The notes under the pieces: generated by a model
Told to the model about the DNA's origin: nothing
What the model saw: the letters and a program-made list of their open reading frames with translations, nothing else
Database searches by the model: none
Assembly (NCBI GenBank): GCA_003344405.1
Contig: NOWV01000127.1
Coordinates: 62,001 to 126,000, forward strand
Source: Trichoplax sp. H2
Lineage: Eukaryota; Placozoa; Uniplacotomia; Trichoplacea
Direction of reading: 5' to 3'
Length of the DNA: 64,000 nucleotides
Shown: positions 39,531 to 53,300 of the stretch, in pieces
Layout of the letters: each line of letters starts with the position of its first letter
Numbering within the stretch: the first letter of the stretch is position 1
Made by a program: the position numbers and the translations under genes

Positions 39531-40080
39531 CAGCTACCTAGTAATGATAGCAATGACAGCTAAGGCTTTCAAAATCATGTCGTGCCTATAGTAAGGGAAT
39601 CATGATCGCATTGTGTAAAACTGTGTGTAAAATTAATGTCGTAGAAAGCTGGTACACTATAGTGTAATTGACACCTTAATTTACGACATCTGTTTTCCAC
39701 GGGCCTATACCGTACTATACTGTACAGTGTACAGTACTGTGATTTTGTGCATCGGTTTGCACTCTGGAGTCTCCATACTAGACAGACTGATAGATGGACC
39801 CTAAAATCGTTAGCTTACAGTAGACCTACTGAAACAACTGCACAGCTACCTAGTAATGATAGCAATGGCAGCTAAGGCTTTCAAAACCATGTCTTGCCTA
39901 TAGTAAGGGAATCATGATCGCATTGTGTAAAACTGTGTGTAAAATTAATGTCGTAGAAAGCTGATACATTATAGTGTAATTGACACCTTAATTTGCGACA
40001 TCTGTTTTCCACGGATCGATACGGTACTGTACTATACTGCGATTTCGTGACTGTGTCACGTCTTGCTAGTGGACAGACTG
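39262..40080. repeat. ~305-bp tandem repeat (three copies)
   Basis: CTTTCAAAA(T/C)CAT followed by GAATCATGATCGCATT recurs near 39262, 39567 and 39877 (also near 38270 in the first large copy). Units carry GTCGTA(G/A)AAAGCTG, GTTTTCCACG, a CTGTACAGTGTACAG palindrome and AGACAGACTGATAGATGGACC. The third unit loses part of the palindrome. Confidence 0.85.
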
Positions 40081-40646
40081 ACATATGGACCCCACAATCG
40101 TTAGACTATAGTAAACCTAGTGAAACAACGGCATACTGGAAGTAGGCGCGTCTCCATACTGGACATACTGACGAACGGACAGGAGGAAGATTGGCTTAAA
40201 GTAGACCTACTGAAACATTAGTGCAGCTCGCTAGCAACGGTATACCGAAAAGACAAGCTCAAGACCAAGTGGACGCAAGCCAATCCATGCAGCCAATTCA
40301 AATTGACAGTTATTCTTCTCGCCAAGCTGAGGATAAAAACACTTTCTCGATCTTGGCCTTGATTGCAATGATGGAAAATCATCCAATCAACTAATGTACA
40401 GTTGTTTTCCATCATGCCCTTAGCGGAGAGACGATTGAACGATCTTGTAGGTGGTAGAAAAGCCAAGAAATTGGTCTCCGTTAATTGAATTATTGATCGA
40501 TCGAAAACAATTTAGTGGCATCGTCCTCAACATCGTTGCTGACAAGTACAACGCCAAAGCAATTTGAAATTATTGATTTCATCGACATTCGTTTCCATTT
40601 CTTCTATAATCGATACACAGATAGTTTCCAATGTAACATAATTATC

Positions 40647-43600
40647 ATGGAAGATTCAAGTATCCATGCTGATGGCTTTGATGCCAATCATTACGATGAT
40701 GATGATCAAGTACGAAGTTTACAAGAAAGAGTCAAGCAATTAGAATTGCAAAATAAGATCTTACAACAACAAAATCAATTGGATGAAGAACACAATAAAT
40801 TCAATTTAAACGATGTTCAATTAATCGATTTGAAACAGCCAACCATCCATGATGATAACGAAGACAGTTGGTGAGGATAACTTATAAATAGTGAATATAT
40901 CAACATTCACTTTCATCCATCATACAGTGCATCACTTGGAAGCGATCATATGTTGACCTAAAAGTGAATCACCATCTTGAGCTGATTGTGTTGATACTCT
41001 TTCGTCATATGTTAGGAGATAGCTAATTTTCTCAATAGGATCTTCCAGTAAATCGTCAATTTTACTCCATTGACGATCTATACTTGTACATAGATTGAAA
41101 TCATTCAAAATCGCAATCGAGTTGACTTTCTATGCATACGGCATTAGACGGTATTCGACGTACTTAAATTTGATATGTAATGGAAACGACTGCAGCTTGT
41201 CAATGTTCGTATACTTTACTAGAACTGATTTAAGGTGTACTTGAATTGTTTTAGTTGTTGATCCTCTTCCCTTCCCATCTCCCTACAAATTGTTTCTGCA
41301 TACTGTAGACGCAGTGTTTATTTAGATGACTACGCTGAATGGCTATTCTCAATCTTTGATATGACAGTATAAAAGTCTTATGAGTAACTTAATAATAATT
41401 ATCATTTGATGATCAATCATGGCGCCGTCCAGTCTGCTACAATGACTACAGTAAACTACACTTTCCATTAAACCACGACACCTAGATGATCCCCGTTCAA
41501 GTCCGTCGTAATCCCGATTTTATCCCTTACATGGACATTTTCTCTATGTGCCTTAATCTTAATTATGTTGAGGAGTCATGCCCTGCCAACTGCCACTATT
41601 AAAACAGCAGCAGCTTAAAAATATTTACACTTGGCGCTATCCTACCGTGCTAGTCTGCAAATCATCATGCTGATGATAGGATGGATGTTCGAATTATACA
41701 GTAATTGAAGATTAAGGAGGAAATGCATGATACACGTGAAATGGTAGGCATAGCTATCCCATGCTAGCCAAAATGATTAGACAATACATTATCCTAAATT
41801 GAATTAATGAGTCATTCTATCCACTAAACAATCAATCAATGATGCATTTGTATTAAAGTCTTCTCGTCTTTTGACCGCTTATATTGGATTGTTTTAGCTT
41901 AATCTTCCTTCAAGTGCTCCAATAACAAACTCAATTATAATTAACGACATTGATTGCGTATGTGTCTGCGATATTACCATCTTTAATTTAGCCTATTTAG
42001 TTATAATCGGTAATCGTGATCCGTTTTTTGAAAAAGAGGATTAAATAGAAGAAAGCTCAACACTACATGTACAGTATAATTCAATTGAAGCAAATATGAA
42101 GTGTCGAAAGCTCTGAAATCAACAAGGCGCATTAGCTACCTTTCATTACTTTAAGTCATAGCAAATAACGAATAACTTTAACAAATCAATGTTAATATGA
42201 TCTAGCATCAGTAATAATTATATAATCAATCTATTACTTTTTGCAGCCGCAAATCTTGCATTATTCCAATCCTTTTTAATAGTCTGTAAAAAATTATTTA
42301 GTTCTTCCAATACTTTTTAAATAATTAGTAAAGGACGTCATGAACGATTGGATTAATACTCAAATCATCCATTTTGTATGCGCGTATAAATATACAAAGA
42401 GCAAACGTTTATTAGCACCTTGATGGAGTATTAACATGGATTTTACCATGGCAATGGTAACCTATTCTTTCAATAGGCTTTATGAATCACCAAGAGCTCA
42501 TCCGACACCAGAACAAAAACTACAGAGCCCATGGAAATGGATGGAAGTAGGCTCTTATGATGAACTACAAGAAATTCGCGGTAATCTTGCTTCAAGATTT
42601 AACCAAGCTAGCAATGATCACCCAGGTTTGTAACTTGTTTATGAATTCAACGCTATGCTCAATTTCAAGTAAAATGCAAAGTGCAATAATGGATAGATAA
42701 ACATGAGCATAGCTGAATTAATTAATATTTTTCATAATTTAAATGAATAGCCAGCATTGCGCGTCTACCAAGTCAATGCAATTTTCAACCTACAGTACAA
42801 TATTATAGCGTGGATTATATTCATGACTGTCTCAATTACTTTAGATCACTTAAATACATCTGGCAGTCTATCATATGCGAATCGACGCTATTCGGATCTT
42901 AGTCAGGTTTCGCGATCAACTGCACGCTTATCAAAGAAAGCGTTTACTTCGCCTCCTTCTATCAAAATTCATGGCAAAGGTAATCGCCAGGAATTACAAC
43001 AGGATGTAAATAATAATCATACAGATTCCAATTTATTACATAAAAGTGCATCAAACATTTCCAATGGTGATGGCGGCTCGAAAATCAAACTACTCTCAGA
43101 CACTAATTTACGACGACACTCTTTAAACACAAACAATAATCGTTCAATCCCTAGCAGCGGAAGCTCTAATCGCTCCATCGCAGGAAGTGGATTATCGCCA
43201 AGAGGTAGTATAGAGAACTTAAACGATGGTGGATCACGACTTGGTTTAAGAAGACCTAATCTAACGACGAAGCAGACTCTACAAGTTGGTACTCCAGTTG
43301 CACAGAGTCGTCAATTTAGCCGATCTACTAATGATGGTAAGATATTAGTGCCAGTGAGATTGCTTTGCATACGTTCATGTTATTTATCGTTTCTATTAAC
43401 AATAACACAGTGATACAACCTGCCTTCTGTATCTGGTAAAGTAGGTAGTCTATACTGTCATTAAATTTCATGTTGTGTAAATCATTATTGATATACACGA
43501 TCTTAACAGTTTCAGGTGATGCTAACAATAATAATTCAGCAATGATCAGATTTGGTACCTTCAGACGTTCGTCAGATGTACCACCCCGTACCCTGAATGC

Positions 43601-43896
43601 TTCTTATACTAATCTTCATAAAGCTGATTCTACATCACTTTTAGCGCCAAGCCCCATTACAAAATCAGCCATTGCTAGATCATCCCCCTCCATCCCCCGT
43701 GGTAAATCCGGAATTACACCCCCACGGTATGTAGCAATAGGTATTTTCGCGGCCGTTGTATTATCATTATGGTTAGAGTTAAACATCTATTAACTATAAT
43801 AATCAATTATTTTTATGAAGTCGTCAAGGAATTCCCCGGACAGTCCAACAAACACCCAAAGCTCAAGAGCAAGAAGACGATTTCGAATATTATTAA
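40647..43896 (+). CDS. SLAIN: SLAIN family microtubule plus-end protein (5 exons, 383 aa)
   Basis: Exons 40647-40870, 42477-42625, 42845-43336, 43516-43726 and 43821-43896 join in frame. The start ATG40647 gives MEDSS, as in vertebrate SLAIN proteins that begin MED; the open frame runs further upstream but without a better start. Residues about 18-50 are a short coiled coil (VRSLQERVKQLELQNKIL). The exon 1/2 junction makes DSWLYESP followed by QKLQSPWKW, matching the conserved SLAIN block ESWLYSSP...SPLVW. The rest is Ser/Arg-rich and disordered, and the end EDDFEYY resembles the acidic-aromatic tail of SLAIN2. SLAIN proteins link EB proteins and ch-TOG at growing microtubule ends. At 383 aa it is shorter than human SLAIN2 (about 580). 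The stop codon TAA overlaps an AATAAA at 43894-43899. Confidence 0.9.
40871..42476 (+). other. First intron of SLAIN (1.6 kb)
   Basis: The intron starts GTGAGG and ends CTTTCAATAG. It is much longer than neighbouring introns. It contains only AT-rich sequence with a few isolated CAGTA words; I see no exon or RNA gene in it. Confidence 0.7.
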
Positions 43897-46030
43897 TAAA
43901 TACCTTTTACTACTGCGATATCCTACTCTACCTTTGTGAAAATCGCAAACAAACAGCATTACTCATATCATGGAATAAATAGCTTTAATGGTTCATCGCT
44001 CAAATTCGATAAATTGGAACCGATCTTACCATTTTACTTAGCTATTACGGAAAGAGCTGATGATTTTTCAAATTATTGAAAAATAACGTTACATTTCAAC
44101 GGATTGTCACAATAACTGTAATAATTCAAAGCTAAATTGATACAATAATGTCAGATTGATTATATTATCTGATAAATCTTGCCTCGTTATTGAAATGTAT
44201 TTATTTATGAATTTATTAAATGTACAGATGAGTAGCTTTCATATCAATTCGATCAGATGGTTTACCATGTTTTAGAATAGAGGTTACAATGCATAATTAA
44301 TATGTCCCTATTTGCCTGTGTTGCTGGCGGGTTTTGCAAGCATTAGAATTAACAATGGTTATTGTATGTTATATAGTGATGTCAATATCGCATTGAAAAC
44401 CAATATAGAAATTAATTGGCGACTTTCGTCTAAAGTTTTTATTGTTGCTCAAATTTATGAAATTTATGGAACGTTAATTCCAGTTTTACGACATTTATGT
44501 AATTATGATACGGTAAACTACATTGTTGTTATTACTGTACTTAAATGTTTATTACCCTTGCTTGTAAATGAAGTTTTTATTGCTGCACTCTTTACCTAGA
44601 TTTAATCCTTTAAAAACTGTCAAGTTGAGTATTTACTACTGTATTACGGCCAAAGAAAGCAATAAGCAAAAATATTTCGATTTCACTCTTTTGTTTTTCG
44701 ACTAAGTTATTCTACATGGAATTCTATTGTACTCGTACATCCAGATTAAGTAAACGGCTTCTTTATCTGTATATCGCTGTCTTATAGGGGTGCAATTCAT
44801 CAATTAAACATTCATAATTTAGAAATCGCTCAAATACATTTATTTAAAAATATGTTGTACCTTATTTACAGTTAGTTCTACAGCATTATAATTTAGAATT
44901 GCTACAATTTAAAGAATCGCAAATCAATCTATTTATTGCATTACTACGTTCCAGCTGGTATCATACATTGCGTTTTTGTTTTACGTTGAGGTGCGTTATA
45001 TATATATACAGGATAGCCCATACAATAGTAAAATGGCTGGCTAGCGCTTCATTCTGGCATTACTATTTACCGATGGATGGTAACATGAATAAAAATAGTT
45101 GTCAAACACTAACTACTGTCGATAATTGATTTTTCGTTAATGACAGTCAGGAATATTAAATCGATCGTCATGATACAGATAGTTATTAACGTGATTGCTT
45201 AATTAATAAAAAACAAACATTTGATAGGAGGATTATAATTAATTATAAACAGAGTCAAGAAAGTTGAAATGAATCAATCTAAAGTTGCATATTTACATTC
45301 ACAGTCACTTAAAATACCAACATCTATATTGAATTGAACTCATAGAGGTAAGAAGACTGTATGATTGAGCTAACTAATTTAATCGAATTATATATATTAC
45401 AATATAATAATATCGTTTTTCTAAATCCAGGTATAAAGTGTCTTTAGTGTAGGTGTAACAGTAAGACCAACGCAGTGATATTAATAAGACTTTAGATACA
45501 ATCAGTAAACGACAGAAGAGGGCATGTCATACGCATTTCCTTTTACCAATCGAAAGCTTCATCATCAGATAATGCATTCCTAATTTCATAAATCAACCAT
45601 TACAAAATATATAATTTTTGTCGATGTATTAGTAAAGTTATTATGGCTTGGGCTATAACAATTAAGTAATAGCAAGAATAATCACTTTATCTAATCCGAG
45701 CTATACGCCGTCAAAATCTGAATAATTATTTATCGATATCAATTGCCAGCTACTTACATTCCTATATCTTCCTGTAATAAAGAATCTTCCTTTAATGAGG
45801 ACTCCGAACGGTAAGATAACGTTTCCTATAATGTAATGGAGCATAAATATAAATTATAGCTCCAAATCAAAAATCTATAAAATTATATCTCTTCTAAAAA
45901 TACAACGAACCTCATCTTTGGTCGCAACCTTACTCGGCTTGGAAACTTCTGCTGCAGTCTATTTAAGTAAGTTTTTTCAAGTCAAATTATTATTAAGTGT
46001 TTTAAAGTCCATAAAACGTAAAGCTATTAT
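43897..46030. other. Convergent SLAIN/OFD1 interval, with unassigned open frames
   Basis: On the plus strand, 44312-44599 and 44899-45129 are open for 95 and 76 codons with Leu/Ile-rich translations. A stretch near 44790-44860 can be read as IHQLNIHNLEIAQIHLF after an acceptor-like TTATAG. A similar LVLQHYNLELLQFKESQ follows a TTTACAG at 44871. These could be exons of an unrecognised helical protein or decayed sequence. I could not join them with matching phases into a convincing gene. The interval lacks GTAC palindromes of the type seen in divergent intervals. Confidence 0.3.
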
Positions 46031-49000
46031 TTAATTTCGCCGTACCGCACTTTCTTCCCGACGTTTTTTAACCAGTTCCATATAGTGTAACATAACCGGG
46101 TCAACCCCACCCATGCTAGAATCTTCCATTTGCTGCTTTTCATCGCTACGTTTTTCAACCTCCTGCTTCGATTTCTGTTCTTCTTCTTCACGGGCTCTTT
46201 TTTCGTTTTCAATGGCTTCCTTTTCTCTTCGTTCCTGCTCTTGTTGTTGTTGCTGTAACAGTTCTAGTTCTCGTTGCTCCTTTTCCCAAGCCTCTTGCTG
46301 TAGTCTTTTTTGCTCTTCCTCTTTCCTCCTTTTTTCTTCCTCCCAGGTCAAGGTTTCTTCTTCTTCTTTATCCATTACCAATTGAGCTTCATTTACTATA
46401 TCGTCGCTTTCATGTCTTGTTTCATTACTCGATTTGGAAATAGTATCTACTTTAGTTGATGTATCTGTCCTATCAAAATCACTTTGTAAACGTGTATACT
46501 CGACATTGGAAGTAGGCATGTCTCCGTGATTTGAACTAGGATTTCGATGACTTAAATTCTCCTCATTCTTTACTATTCTGTCTTCAAATATATCAGTGGA
46601 TGGCTCAGTATCACTGCCAGAACGGTCATGTGTAATTACTTGACTATTATTTGCTAATGAAATGACTGAAGGATGGTAATTATTTGCAATCGGTGTTACG
46701 TTTTCGTCATGTTCAGTATGCAACGCTATTGGTCTAGATGAGGTAGACGCTATGGTTGTCGTTGGAACAGTTGATAATGACGTAGTTGCCGTGGTATGAA
46801 GATACTGATTTGATAACACTACATCGAATGTTGAACCGATTTTAAATGATTGTTCTCTTTGAGATGGTTCTGTTACAGTTGAAGGCTTGGAATTAATAAT
46901 GTTGTCACTGCTTTTGAGTTTAGAGCGCCTCTGCGGTAGTCCTTCAGCAACTACAAGCAAGTAATAATACGTCATGAATACTTCTATTTGAGACATAGCT
47001 TTCATAAATAATGACCTAGTTACCTGTATTACTTGTTGATATTTCAGGATATACATTTTCAGATCCAACTGATGTAGTCGAAACTAGAGGCATCCTTTTA
47101 GGTGGTAATGATTCAGTAACTATCGCAGCTGGAACAACTTGTGAATGAGTTAACCGTGATATATTATTAGTAGATACTGCATCTGAATGAGCAGTGGGTA
47201 GGTTAGAAAATGATGGAATTTGTGTAATGCTGTGGGTAGAAATAGGGCGCCTACTATCGACATTGTAGCTAGGTCCATCAAAAGAACGATCACCCCAAGC
47301 AAATTTGTGATTGATTTCATTCGGCTGTCCCTCGACAGCAATTGCATCATGAGTGTTGGTAGGATTTGAGGCTGTTGACCCATGATCGAGATAGTTGCGA
47401 TAGGAGCGCTGTATGGCCTACAGAAGACGTTCCATTAGAAGGTTATACTGTATATCCTAAGCAAGGTTAACTTTACTGTTGATCAATACGATCACGTAAT
47501 AAGTCTATGTATTCACCTCGGTTTGTAATTCTAATTTCTGTAGCTTTTGTCTCGCATTGATAGCGACAGATTCAACATCTTCCGCAGTATCTTTTGTTGT
47601 TGCGTTAGTCTGTAGGCCATGGCTTAGATCATTACTACTTTCTCGATGGGTCAATGATGAATTGCCAGCAAGGACTGTTGGAATCAATATCGAAATTGCA
47701 AGTATTATTGCTATAGCATAGAAGTTAAAATCATGCTCAATTACTAAAAGTGCATTAATTTTAAGGACTTACGTCGATTTATTCGTTCTGATGTTGCAGC
47801 TGCTTGCTCAAGAATGGATTTATCGCCACTATCAGTACGTTTTAATAACGATTTCATAGCAGCTGATCGATCAGGGTTTAAAATTGAATCAGGAATGGGT
47901 CTCGATCGATCCAAGTCTACTTCTTGAGTTCTACGTTTCATTTGTAGACTAAGCGCAGTTTGTGCTTGATGTAGAGCAAGACGTAAGTCGGAAATTTCTC
48001 GATTCATTTCTCTCTGATGCAGAAGCTGCTCTTCAAATCTTTGACGAATATTTCGATTACGATCTATTTCAGCTTGTTGTACTGCTTGTAATTGTTGTAT
48101 TTGCTGAGCATGTTGTAAACGCATATTGTGATTGATTTCCCTGAGTTGCTTCACTTCTTGCCTTAAATTAATCTATTAATCAATGTAACTTTCATTTAGA
48201 AGTTGTAGGAGTCTTACTACATGTAGTTTTCTATAGATAGGTCACTTACAACTTCTTCCGACGGTTGCAGTAATTTATGGGTTAGCTTCTCGATTTCTTT
48301 CGACGACGTTGTTTTTTCGTCATTAAGTTGCTCTAATTGTTTCTGGCTATTACTTAATTGCTCACATAGAACGACTAGGCGCTCTCTTAAAACATTATAA
48401 TCTGATACTTCTTCAATGCGTCTACGTAAATGTTCCTTCTGTTCTTTCACTACAGCCAGCTCTTGCCTGGTTCCCTCTAGTGTTTCCTGTACATTTAAAG
48501 AGCAGCAATTAAGATTATTCTAAACCTTGCTTAGGCGGTACCCATTATTGAATAAGGTCTATTTATATTGATGAAAATTTTACCCGAAGTTGTGATATTA
48601 AGCTTTTATAATCTTCTATTTCTTGCACTAATTTACGATGAAATGCTTCATCTTTATCCGATCTGGCAAGATTTTCCTTTAGTTTAGCTTCTCTTACGTC
48701 GAGATTACGCGATTTTTGTATAAATTGTTCTTGTGTTTCGAGTTTAATTCTGTTTCAAATTAAAAATTACCACAAGTGTCCGGTTAGTAGAGTTAATTAC
48801 ACAGTATGAAAGATTATCACTTCTTTGATAGTAACGTAAGACAGACAGTAGAATCATGCCTGGTAATATTGTCTTCCAGATCCCGCTGATATCTTTGCTC
48901 TAAATTACTGATTGAAGTTTCCTTCATTCGGATGCGCTCTTCGGCAGCTCGGGCTTTCTCACTTTCTAATTTTTGAGATCTGAATAGGCAAAACATGTTG

Positions 49001-50355
49001 TTAATTTTTACAAATCATTTCGTACCATGTTACAGCAACACTTTTAGGCATAGCCTATTATCTTATGTTTTATTTCCATATCTGAGTTACGTAGCTTACT
49101 GTTCGTTAAGCTCAAAACAACGCTTCAATTCCAGTTCTTTTGATCGAACCATTTCTAGTTGTTCAAGTATTGATTGGCGCTGCAAATGCAATTGGGCTTC
49201 CTTTTCTAACTCTTGATTACGAAGGTGTTGCATCGTATCTTCTTCTTTCCTTCGTAGCGCTTCCTTTTTTTGATAATAGTCTTGCTCTAGCTCATTCCTT
49301 ATGGTCTGCAATTCTTGCTGGTATTTGGTTCGTTCTTCCAGGCGCATCTTAGTAAGGGTTACATTTTCGAATCGTTCCATCTACAGTAGGATAATTATTT
49401 ATTGGTATTAGATGTTGTTCTATAGTCATGACCGATATATATTTATAAAAGTAAGACATACTTCAACTTTTGCCTGCGCGATACATCTTGTTTCTATTTC
49501 TTTTTCCATAGCAATTAATTTATCTTCCACAGAATCGTGATTCTTGTCACGGGTATGATGGCTGTCCATTACGGTTTGATCTAAAATTTGAAGTCTTTGG
49601 TCTAAATTTTAATAAACAGTAATAAGCAACAAATGTAAGCTTAAAATGGGTTGCTTAACATTAAAGTGATTCGGTTGTAATTACTTAGATGTTCTTGAGT
49701 GAGTATCGGCTGTTGATCAGTTTGACAGCTATTATCCAATCGAGGAATAGGTTTGACTTGATTTTGGTTCAAGAAGTAATCTAACAATACTATTAAAAGA
49801 CTTTGTTCCGCGGTGGTTGTTAAAGCAATGGCTTTACGATAGAACGGATCATTTGGTTGAAACTTCATAAAATCGATGATATCGGGTATGTTGTATACCT
49901 ACATGAGTGTTGTATGAAATTTATAAGATTTTCAATAGCCAATTTTTGATCCTTCTATTAACTTTCAGTAATTGAAACGCTATATCAGACAATTACTCTA
50001 TGCAATCGCATATGATTGTAGGTAGAACGAGTGCATTAGGTAGGAAAATTTCCACCTTAATTACTGGCTTTTATATGATAAATCATGTCAATAGATCTGA
50101 TTAAGCTTCTATTGTTAATATTACGTGACTTTTCTTATTGCAGTAATCCATTACCTTATCTTCTGATAAATTGCATTCTGGCAGGTAGACCGATAAAGCG
50201 TAATCGTATCGATACGTCTTTAAATGGTTGCAAATGATGCTATTGCCCACATCCAAATTTAATTGATTGATAGTTTGTTTACTATGATTGATGTTGGATG
50301 TTAATACGCCTTGACGTTGCTGAAGTTCGTCAACCATTTTCTTGCGCAATTGAGA
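46031..50355 (-). CDS. OFD1: OFD1 centriole/cilium protein (first exon missing)
   Basis: Exons in order: 50355-50155, 49898-49685, 49601-49462, 49380-49100, 48979-48860, 48749-48584, 48486-48250, 48172-47773, 47674-47517, 47417-47024, 46950-46031; phases agree, giving 1076 residues. The N-terminal exon carries most of the LisH-type region (CNHLKTYRYDYALSVYLPE), aligned to the human [20 protein letters not shown]-like block. Long coiled coils follow (VSDYNVLRERL, DLRLALHQAQTALSLQ), then a Ser/Thr-rich disordered part and a final E/K/Q-rich helix ending with VDPVMLHYMELVKKRRE. OFD1 caps the distal centriole and is needed for ciliogenesis. The exon with the start codon was not found between 50356 and about 50700. 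The exon ending at 48860 appears to use a GC donor. Human OFD1 is 1012 aa, so the length is as expected. Confidence 0.92.
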
Positions 50356-53300
50356 CTGGTAAAGAAAACATTTGAGAGTCAATTTTCATATTTAAGGTCG
50401 GTCATTTTATGATCTATTCACCGGCTAAAACTAGAATATACGTTGTAGTAAGTATGTCGCTGCAAAGCTAAACTATTGTCTAATCTACAAAACCTTTCCT
50501 AGTCATGGTAGAGATGAGATGAATGGTAGCATTTTTGTTGGATTGATTCATCCATTGGATCATTTGGATATTATTATTGTACTATACTCACTCACTGAGG
50601 GATATGGATACTGTACAGTAGAGAGATTGATCCATGGCATATGAGTTATTATCGACTGGAATGGGATGCACTAAGATAGTAAAGGGAGTTGAGCCTGTGA
50701 AGGAAGTTTTACTGTACAGTGTCGATTGTACAATCTATACGCGTCTAGCAGGATACATTGAATAACTTGGATAGTTAGGGTTGAGCGCATTCTAACAGTA
50801 GGTTATGACTAATCCTGGAGTATTTCATTTATTTGTTGTAGCTGCATTGCTTTGTGTTGCCGTATCGTATCCAAATGATGTTCTAGGAGAGTGAAAAGAA
50901 GGTGAAGGACTTTATGACGTTCCCTTGTTCAATGATGGGACTTTAGTTGAATTCTCCAAACTGTTTACAATGTAGAGTACAGTAAATGAGTTGTATTGGT
51001 TTGATGTTCAAAGTAGTATTCCAATTGCACTAGGTAATCAATGGAATAAGTGAGCTACTGTACTTTTGAATGACGATTGAAATAGTCTGTGATGGTTTCT
51101 ACAGATGTACTGTTGGTCGATGGGTTCTCCTTTTGTTATATCGAGGCCATTTAAGTTGTGGTACTCCATCTCATCGCTAAACTACGCTATAGTGCCTGCC
51201 TATGGGAATGACGATGGTAAAGTCCAGGATGAAAACATTGCTTACGTTACCTTCAAAGTCGTCAATATCCCACGCTGGCGAAAGTTATGAAATAACTTGA
51301 GTTTCAATTCTTCTTCCGATAGAGTTGGTTCTTCCAAGTCCACCATGATTTAAGCTTGTAATGGCGATGACTAATCTCAGTAGAATGAGTGCAATAAGTC
51401 AAGACAGAATGGTTGAAATCAATCCAAGATTGAACACGATCACCAAGGTGATAATCAAGCTTGCGGTTGTGCAACTTGGTGGTACTGGTACCTGTCCCTT
51501 TCCGTCATGGATCGCTGCTGACTGCTGAAGATTTTCCACTAGGATCACGTCGATCCACGTCTAGTTGGGTCTAGTAATCAATGGATTCCTTCTTGTCAAT
51601 GTATCAATCTCCATAGACGTCGATGGCTGACTGACTATTTCTCTATTTGGTCAGCAGCTTGGAGAATAATTTGAAATTTGAATTTTGAGCTGCAGCAAAT
51701 TGGCTGGAGGCGAGGCTACAGTACTGTACTACAGTATAGCGCTGGAATGGAGAGAATGGAAATTGCTGTTTTCTACTGTGGTACTGAGTGCGCCAACGGC
51801 AGGTCTGTTAACGTATCGCGCGGGAAAATACTGTAGTAGAAGTGGGGTGGACTACAGTACGTTGTACTGTAGTTCCCACCCTGACGGAGGATCCGTACGT
51901 CCGCACTGCCATGTCGCGAGCGCCATTCCACAGTACTGTACACTACAGTACATTGTACAGTGGTGTACCTAGTGTACAGTACAGTGTACAGTACTGTCCA
52001 ATGGTGTGCATCGAATTGCTGTCCATCCACCTTCCATTTTCTCTATAGTAAAAGCTGTTCAAATTGAAACTTCTTCCAACGGGAACCCTGCAGATTGAAT
52101 CGTCCAAACATGACTAAGTCTGAGTGTACTCTACCATAGAGTTGACTTGATGGCGTGTAGTGTACGTCCGTATCGTCAATCTGTCATGTACAGTACAGTG
52201 CAGTACTAGACCGTGTACAGTACAATGTACTGTACATCCTTCATCCAAACATGACTGGGTGTACTGTACAGTGTACAGTGTACAGTACTGTACCATAGAG
52301 TTGACTTGATGGAGGGTAGTGTACAACTGTACAGTACGTACTGTACTGTACGCCCGTATCGTCGATCTATCATCTACAGTGCAGTTCTGGACCGTCTACA
52401 CTGTCCATCCCCTCTACACTCTACTGTATTTTCCCTATAGTAAAAGCTGTTCAAATTGAAATTGCTTCCAATGGGAACCCTGCAGATCCACTCTTCCAAA
52501 CATGACTGAGTGTACTCTACCATAAAGTTGAAAGGATGGAGGGTAGTGTACGTCCGTATCGTCAATCTGTCATCTACAGTGCATTACTAGATCAGTACTG
52601 TACTGTACAGTGATGTACTGTACATCCCTTCATCCAAACATGACTGCGTGTACAGTACTGTACAGTACCATAGACTTGACTTGATGGAGGGTAGTGTACT
52701 GTACGTACGTCCGTATCGTCGATCTGTCATCTACAGTGCAGTTCTGGACCGTCTACAGTACACTGTCCATCCCCTCTACAGTACACTCTACTGTATTTTC
52801 CCTACAGTACTGTATAGTAAAAGCTGTTCAAATTGAAACTGCTTCCAATGGGAACCCTGCCGATCCTATCCTCCAAACATGACTGAGTGTACAGTACTGT
52901 ACCATACACTTCCCTCTATGGAGTGGAGAATCCATCCGTATTGTCCATCTGTCACCCACAGTGCCGTCCTCGACGGTGTACAGTACAGTGTACAGTCGGC
53001 CTATGTTAGTACTGTAGCTAGTAGGCAAAAACAACGGTTCACAGTCCCAGTATAGCAGTCAACACCAACGGCCAAGTAAGTCATCAAGTCTGCAAGAAAC
53101 AGCTTGCCATCGTCAACAACATCTCTTGCTCTCCATACTTTGTTAACTCTATCCATGGAATCTTAGTGGTATGTAGAGAATGTATGCCTGCTTGCAAAGG
53201 AATGATGTACGATGAATCATGACTAGACTACCTCACTTTTTTGTTGCACTATACTATCATGCAATGCCGCTATCCTAGACAGTTAGTTGTCGTCATCATG

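Larger units (their letters stand above)
36973..40646. repeat. Divergent MDC1/SLAIN interval filled with palindrome-rich arrays
   Basis: The interval between the two divergent start codons is dominated by self-complementary words (GTACAGTACTGTAC, TACAGTGTACAGTA). It contains the 124-bp array, a near-identical ~1-kb duplication on either side of an N gap, and ~305-bp units to about 40.1 kb. The outer parts (36973-37380, 40100-40646) are ordinary single-copy sequence and should hold the promoters and 5' leaders, although no TATA box is convincing. Confidence 0.75.

Noticed and set aside
46113-46385. 90-codon Ser/Cys-rich plus-strand frame
   Set aside because: It is the antisense of the E/K/Q-rich C-terminal helix of OFD1.
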